Position numbers and translations under genes: made by a program. From contig JAQTSL010000124.1 of NCBI GenBank assembly GCA_028711355.1, forward strand, positions 1 through 9,704: 9,704 nt of DNA, given 5' to 3'. Below, piece by piece: positions 6,325-9,704 of the stretch (positions are counted from its first letter, which is position 1; every line of letters begins with the position of its first letter). This DNA is from Rhodoferax sp. Its GTDB lineage: Bacteria; Pseudomonadota; Gammaproteobacteria; Burkholderiales; Burkholderiaceae_C. Under the pieces are notes generated by a model, which was not told the origin of the DNA, ran no database searches, and saw only the letters and a list, made by a program, of their open reading frames with translations.

Positions 6325-7197
6325 ATGAACGAAGCCCAAATAGCCGAGATTGTTCGCGCTGTGATGCGCGAGCTGGAACAAACACCGACAGCGGTGAGCG
6401 CGACAGAGACACCTGTGCCGGGCGAGTTGCCTGATCTGGGGAGTGAAGATGCCCGCCTGTGGGTCGGCGTCAACGAGCCCCACAGTGCCGATGTGTTGAC
6501 CGAGTTGCGGCGCAGCACCCGCGCCCGTGTCTGCGCCGGGCGCAGCGGCCCACGCCCGCGCACCCAGTCGTTGTTGCGCTTTCTGGCTGATCACGCGCGT
6601 TCCAAGGAAACGGTTTTGAGTGAGATTCCGGCGCAGTGGGTGCAACGCGCTGGCCTGCTCGAAGTGCAGACGGAAATTACCGAGAAAGGCCAGTACCTGA
6701 CCCGGCCTGACCTGGGGCGCACGCTCAGCGCCAAAGGGCTGGAGATCATCAAGTCGCAGTGCATCAAGGCCCCGGATGTGCAACTGCTGATCTCGGACGG
6801 CTTGTCCACCGAAGCCACCACGGCCAATTTTGATGACATCGTGCCACCGTTGATCCGTGGGCTGGAGTCGTTGCAGCTCAAGGCCGGAACCCCTTTGTTT
6901 GTGCGTTTTGGCCGGGTCAAGGTGCAAGACCAGATTGGCGAGCTGTTGCAGGCCAAGGTGGTGATCCTGCTGATTGGCGAGCGTCCGGGTTTGGGCCAGT
7001 CTGAGAGCCTGTCGTGCTACATGGTCTACAAGCCCACCCGCCTGACGGTGGAGGCCGAACGCACCTGCATTTCCAACATCCATCGCGGTGGCACGCCGCC
7101 GGTGGAAGCCGCCGCCGTGATTGCCGAACTGGCCGAGCGCATGCTCAAGGAGCAGGCCAGCGGCATTGCCCTGGGCAAGAAAATGGCCGGAGGCTAG
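6325..7197 (+). CDS. eutC: Ethanolamine ammonia-lyase small subunit EutC
   Basis: EutC is the small subunit that completes the cobalamin site of the (EutBC) complex. From ATG 6325 it has 290 residues (E. coli about 295). The in-frame ATG at 6313, overlapping the eutB stop, would add four residues (MGSS). I prefer 6325 because MNEAQIAEIVRAVMREL matches the enteric N-terminus and a weak gatggga site precedes it, but coupling at 6313 is possible. Residues 1-18 form an amphipathic helix like that of EutE, then a Pro/Thr-rich linker to about 35, then the conserved core with RARVCAGRSGPRPRTQSLLRF, LLISDGLSTEA, PLFVRFGRVKVQDQIGE and LLIGERPGLGQSESLSCY. It ends two bases before eutL. Confidence 0.97.
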   Translation: MNEAQIAEIVRAVMRELEQTPTAVSATETPVPGELPDLGSEDARLWVGVNEPHSADVLTELRRSTRARVCAGRSGPRPRTQSLLRFLADHARSKETVLSEIPAQWVQRAGLLEVQTEITEKGQYLTRPDLGRTLSAKGLEIIKSQCIKAPDVQLLISDGLSTEATTANFDDIVPPLIRGLESLQLKAGTPLFVRFGRVKVQDQIGELLQAKVVILLIGERPGLGQSESLSCYMVYKPTRLTVEAERTCISNIHRGGTPPVEAAAVIAELAERMLKEQASGIALGKKMAGG

Positions 7198-7199
7198 GC

Positions 7200-7856
7200 A
7201 TGTCAACCTTTGAAAGAATCCCGGCATCGGTCTGCGCAGTGCGGTTGATTTCGTCACTGCAGGTTGATTTCAAAAAGGAACTCCAGCTTGACGACAGCGT
7301 GTTCAGCCTGGGTCTGTTCACGGCGGACTCGGATGACGTGGCCTACATTGCCGCCGACGAGGCCACCAAGCAGGCTAATGTGCGTGTGGTGTACGGCAAC
7401 TCGTTTTATGCCGGCGCCAAACACGGGCCGTCCAGCACCGCCGGTGAAGTGATTCTGATGCTGGCCGGGCCGTCTCCGTCCGAGGTGCGCTCAGGTCTGG
7501 ATGCGGCGCTGGCCCATGTGCGTGACGGTGCGGCATTCCAGTGGGCCAACGAGGCGCACACCGTGGCATTTCTGTCGCATGTGGTGTCGCGCTGTGGTTC
7601 CTATCTGGCCGAAGTGGCGGGTGTCCAGGAAGGCGATTCGCTGGCTTACCTGGTGGCTCCGCCACTGGAGGCCGCCGTCGGGCTGGATGCGGCCCTGAAG
7701 GCGGCCGAGGTGCGGCTGGCGGGTTATGTGCGTCCGCCCTCACCGACCAATTATTCAGGTGCGTATCTGCAAGGCTCGCAGGCCGCATGTCGCGCTGCCT
7801 GTGATGCGTTTGCCCGCGCCGTGGCAGACATTGCGGCCCAGCCGCTGGTGTATTGA
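7200..7856 (+). CDS. eutL: Trimeric tandem-domain shell protein EutL (BMC-T)
   Basis: EutL is a circularly permuted tandem BMC-domain protein whose trimers form a facet tile with a central pore that can open and close and that binds ethanolamine at small side pores. The 218-residue protein matches E. coli EutL (219) throughout, including SLGLFTADSDDVAYIAADEATKQA, YAGAKHGPS, GAAFQWANEA, AYLVAPPLEA and GSQAACRAACDAF. The ATG at 7200 is preceded by ccggaggct (ggagg at 7189-7193), inside the end of eutC, so the two are translationally linked. The next gene starts one base after the TGA. Order B-C-L-K is the same as in enteric eut operons. Confidence 0.97.
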   Translation: MSTFERIPASVCAVRLISSLQVDFKKELQLDDSVFSLGLFTADSDDVAYIAADEATKQANVRVVYGNSFYAGAKHGPSSTAGEVILMLAGPSPSEVRSGLDAALAHVRDGAAFQWANEAHTVAFLSHVVSRCGSYLAEVAGVQEGDSLAYLVAPPLEAAVGLDAALKAAEVRLAGYVRPPSPTNYSGAYLQGSQAACRAACDAFARAVADIAAQPLVY

Positions 7857-7857
7857 G

Positions 7858-8148
7858 ATGAATCAGGCCTACGGCTTTCTGGAGGTGCGTGGCCTGGTCT
7901 GTGGCATTGAGGCGGCCGACGCGATGCTCAAGGCAGCCAGTGTGCGTTTGGTCAGGCAGATCACCATCAGCCCGGGGTTGATCACCCTGGTGCTCGAAGG
8001 CGACATCGGTTCCTGCCGTGCTGCTGTTGATGCCGGGTGCAGGGTGGCCGAACGCCATGAGGCCTTGGTCAGCGAGAAAGTGATTGGTCGCCCGGCGTCT
8101 GATCTGGCCCTGTTGTTGAAACCTCCCCGCACGAGGAAAAAAACGTGA
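7858..8148 (+). CDS. eutK: Short EutK-like shell protein (BMC-H) lacking the C-terminal domain
   Basis: This 96-residue single BMC-domain protein resembles the N-terminal half of E. coli EutK: FLEVRGLVCGIEAADAMLKAASVRL, PGLITLVLEGDIGSCRAAVDAGC and IGRP follow the EutK pattern. E. coli EutK (about 166 residues) continues into a helix-turn-helix-like domain. Here the protein stops at about residue 96 with a basic tail (KPPRTRKKT), and the following DNA encodes the next gene, so the domain is truly absent. The pore loop (TISPG, about residues 36-40) lacks the glycine-rich sequence of EutM. ATG 7858 lies one base after eutL, and the stop overlaps the GTG of the PduS-like gene. The position after eutL supports EutK; a generic BMC-H minor shell protein is the alternative name. 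Confidence 0.85.
   Translation: MNQAYGFLEVRGLVCGIEAADAMLKAASVRLVRQITISPGLITLVLEGDIGSCRAAVDAGCRVAERHEALVSEKVIGRPASDLALLLKPPRTRKKT
8132..8148 (+). promoter_or_regulatory. Ribosome binding site, A7 run and GTGA overlap at the PduS-like start
   Basis: A cgagga site (8132-8137) runs into seven A residues (8137-8143), then C and the GTGA overlap in which GTG 8145-8147 starts the PduS-like gene and TGA 8146-8148 stops the shell gene. The purine-rich stretch decides the GTG start. The A7 run is also of a length at which polymerase slippage can occur. Confidence 0.6.
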
Positions 8149-9458
8149 ACGACATTGCAAACAAGGCCCGTGCGGCGGGTGTGGTTGGTGCTGGCGGGGC
8201 GGGCTTTCCGACCCATGTCAAGCTTTTGAGCCAGGCCGAGATTTACCTGGTCAATGGTGCGGAATGCGAACCACTGCTCAAGGTTGACCAGCAACTGGCG
8301 GTCAAGTATGCGCAGCAGTTGGTGCGCGGCTTGCAGTTGGCGATGCAGGCGGTGGGCGCGCGCGAAGGCATCATTGCCTTCAAGGCCAAGTATGTGGAGG
8401 CCATCGCCGCGGTGCAGCCGCTGCTGGCAGCCAACATGCGCATTCACATCCTCAAGGACATTTATCCGGCCGGAGACGAGGTGATCACCATCTGGCTGGC
8501 CACCGGCCGACGGGTGCCACCCGCTGCGCTGCCCAAGGATGTCGGTGTGGCGGTCAATAACGTGCTGACACTGATCAATCTGGCGCGGGCCGTGGACAAC
8601 AACGCGCCAGTGATTGAGCGCACGCTGACCATCTCGGGTGCGGTGTCCGCCCCGATCACGGTGACGGTGCCCATTGGCACACCGTTGCGCGACGTGATTG
8701 CCAGGGCCGGGGACATCATCGTTGACAAGCCGTTTTTCATCAATGGCGGCCCGATGATGGGCCGGTTGTTGGACTCCATCGATCAGCCCGTCACCAAAAC
8801 CACCGGCGGCATCATCGTCCTTCCGCAAGACCATGTGGTGATTCGCCGCCACCGCAAACCAATGCAGGATGTGATGGCGATTGCGCGCACCGTTTGCGAA
8901 CAATGCAACCTGTGCACCGAGTTGTGCCCGCGCCATCTGATCGGTCATGAGTTGCATCCCGCGCTGATTGTTCGTTCTGCCAATTACCATGACATTGGCA
9001 AGCCGTCGGTGTTGCTGTCGGCGCTGACCTGTTCCGAATGTGCCATTTGTGAGCAATGGGCTTGCCCGGTCGATATTTCGCCAATGCGCATCAATGTGGC
9101 GCTGAAGGCCCAATTTCGTGCCGAGGGGGCCCGTTATGTGGGCGATTTGCGTGCAGCAGACCCCATGGCGGAGCATCGCCTGGTACCCACCTCCCGGCTG
9201 GTGAGACGGCTGGGTATCGCGGCCTACAACAAAAAGGCACCCCTGGACGAATCGGACTGCTGCCCGGCCAAGGTGGTGCTGAACCTGCGCCAGCATGTCG
9301 GCGCCGCAGCCGTGCCCGTGGTCCGGGTGGGTGATCTGGTGCAACGTGGCCAATTGCTGGCCGATATTCCGCCAGATGCGCTGGGCGCACGCCTTCACGC
9401 CAGCATCAGCGGCCGCGTGGCCGAGGTGTCTGCGCAGTCGATCACTCTTATTGCCTGA
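8145..9458 (+). CDS. pduS: PduS-like flavin/iron-sulfur protein (RnfC family, cobalamin reductase type)
   Basis: PduS of propanediol microcompartments is an NADH-dependent flavin and iron-sulfur protein proposed to reduce cob(III)alamin and to pass electrons to the shell protein PduT. This 437-residue protein (PduS is about 450) has the RnfC/Nqo1-like N-terminus GVVGAGGAGFPTH (residues 12-24) and NGAECEPLL, a middle SLBB-type region with FFINGGPMMGR, and two four-cysteine clusters: C251-x2-C254-x2-C257-x3-C261-P and C296-x2-C299-x2-C302-x3-C306-P, each suited to a [4Fe-4S] centre. A C-terminal barrel-sandwich segment (VGDLVQRGQLLADIPP) follows. GTG 8145 overlaps the previous stop. Enteric eut operons lack this gene; the PduT-like gene directly after it argues for the PduS type over a true Rnf subunit, as no other rnf genes are present. 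Confidence 0.88.
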   Translation: MNDIANKARAAGVVGAGGAGFPTHVKLLSQAEIYLVNGAECEPLLKVDQQLAVKYAQQLVRGLQLAMQAVGAREGIIAFKAKYVEAIAAVQPLLAANMRIHILKDIYPAGDEVITIWLATGRRVPPAALPKDVGVAVNNVLTLINLARAVDNNAPVIERTLTISGAVSAPITVTVPIGTPLRDVIARAGDIIVDKPFFINGGPMMGRLLDSIDQPVTKTTGGIIVLPQDHVVIRRHRKPMQDVMAIARTVCEQCNLCTELCPRHLIGHELHPALIVRSANYHDIGKPSVLLSALTCSECAICEQWACPVDISPMRINVALKAQFRAEGARYVGDLRAADPMAEHRLVPTSRLVRRLGIAAYNKKAPLDESDCCPAKVVLNLRQHVGAAAVPVVRVGDLVQRGQLLADIPPDALGARLHASISGRVAEVSAQSITLIA

Positions 9459-9467
9459 AGGAAACCC

Positions 9468-9704
9468 ATGAGCCACCATGCCATCGGATTGGTTGAATTC
9501 ACCAGCATCGCCCAAGGTATTGGCGCCGCTGACGCCATGGCGAAAACCGCCAACGTTGAAATCCTGTTTGCCAAGAGCATTTGTCCGGGCAAATACATCG
9601 TCATGATTGGCGGCGATGTCGCAGCCGTCAACCAGTCGGTGGGCGCTGGGACCGAGTTGTGCCCGGATGTGGTGGTGGACAGCTTTGTCATTCCCAACAT
9701 CCAC
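9468..9704 (+). CDS. pduT: PduT-like trimeric shell protein (BMC-T), N-terminal part, cut by window end
   Basis: PduT is a tandem-BMC shell protein whose trimer carries one [4Fe-4S] cluster in its central pore, held by one cysteine from each subunit. The 79 visible codons are open to the window end and cover the first BMC domain. They match Salmonella PduT: AIGLVEFTSIAQG, GDAM-like AADAMAKTANVEIL, SICPGKYIVMIGGDVAAV and VVDSFVIPNIH. Cys39 in KSICPGK aligns with the cluster-binding Cys38 of PduT. The ATG at 9468 is preceded by gaagga (9457-9462) and lies nine bases after the PduS-like stop. A second BMC domain of about 100 residues is expected beyond the window. Confidence 0.9.
   Translation, partial: MSHHAIGLVEFTSIAQGIGAADAMAKTANVEILFAKSICPGKYIVMIGGDVAAVNQSVGAGTELCPDVVVDSFVIPNIH

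Noticed and set aside
5120..6412. A 430-codon minus-strand frame opposite eutB, and a similar 390-codon frame at 1966-3138 opposite eutE
   Set aside because: Both mirror highly conserved genes and show no domain features; they are by-products of codon bias.
7869..9704. A 611-codon open frame on the minus strand opposite the PduS- and PduT-like genes
   Set aside because: It lies opposite well-recognised genes, its translation is rich in His/Arg/Gln low-complexity sequence without any familiar motif, and long antisense frames are expected in GC-rich genes with biased third positions.

Overview
This window holds part of an ethanolamine-utilisation (eut) bacterial microcompartment operon. Every gene lies on the + strand and is packed tightly, with mostly 1-15 base gaps or short overlaps. 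Codon third positions are strongly G/C. The protein sequences resemble the proteobacterial (enteric-type) Eut proteins far more than those of Firmicutes. A GC-rich proteobacterium is clear. A betaproteobacterium of the Burkholderiales/Comamonadaceae type is my guess, based on overall style and on a short repeat-like stretch near 3454-3484; this taxonomic call is inference only.

Layout: the end of eutQ (1-56); eutD phosphotransacetylase (58-1122); eutM hexameric shell protein (1160-1450); a 134-base gap dominated by a long imperfect inverted repeat (about 1450-1550); eutN pentameric vertex protein (1585-1869); eutE acylating acetaldehyde dehydrogenase (1885-3324); an unrecognised 60-residue protein with four clustered cysteines (3330-3512); eutA reactivase (3509-4936); eutB and eutC, the large and small subunits of adenosylcobalamin-dependent ethanolamine ammonia-lyase (4952-6313 and 6325-7197); eutL trimeric shell protein (7200-7856); a short EutK-like shell protein (7858-8148); a PduS-like flavin/iron-sulfur protein (8145-9458); and the first 79 codons of a PduT-like trimeric shell protein that runs off the window (9468-9704).

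Together the genes encode a compartment (EutM, EutN, EutL, short EutK, PduT-like) that encloses EutBC, which splits ethanolamine to acetaldehyde and ammonia, and EutE, which converts acetaldehyde to acetyl-CoA with NADH formation. EutD then makes acetyl-phosphate. EutA rescues EutBC from inactive cobalamin. EutE and EutC both begin with similar amphipathic helices of the kind that target enzymes into such compartments.

The unusual points are these. The operon is an eut/pdu hybrid: PduS- and PduT-like genes, known from propanediol microcompartments, follow the eut genes. The enteric genes eutT, eutJ, eutG and eutH are missing from the places they occupy in E. coli. A small CxxCxxxCxxC protein sits in the slot between eutE and eutA. 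The EutK-like protein lacks the usual C-terminal domain. A MITE-like or regulatory inverted repeat separates eutM from eutN. No RNA genes, CRISPR arrays, insertion sequences with a transposase, riboswitches or clear promoters were seen; the start of the operon must lie upstream of the window.
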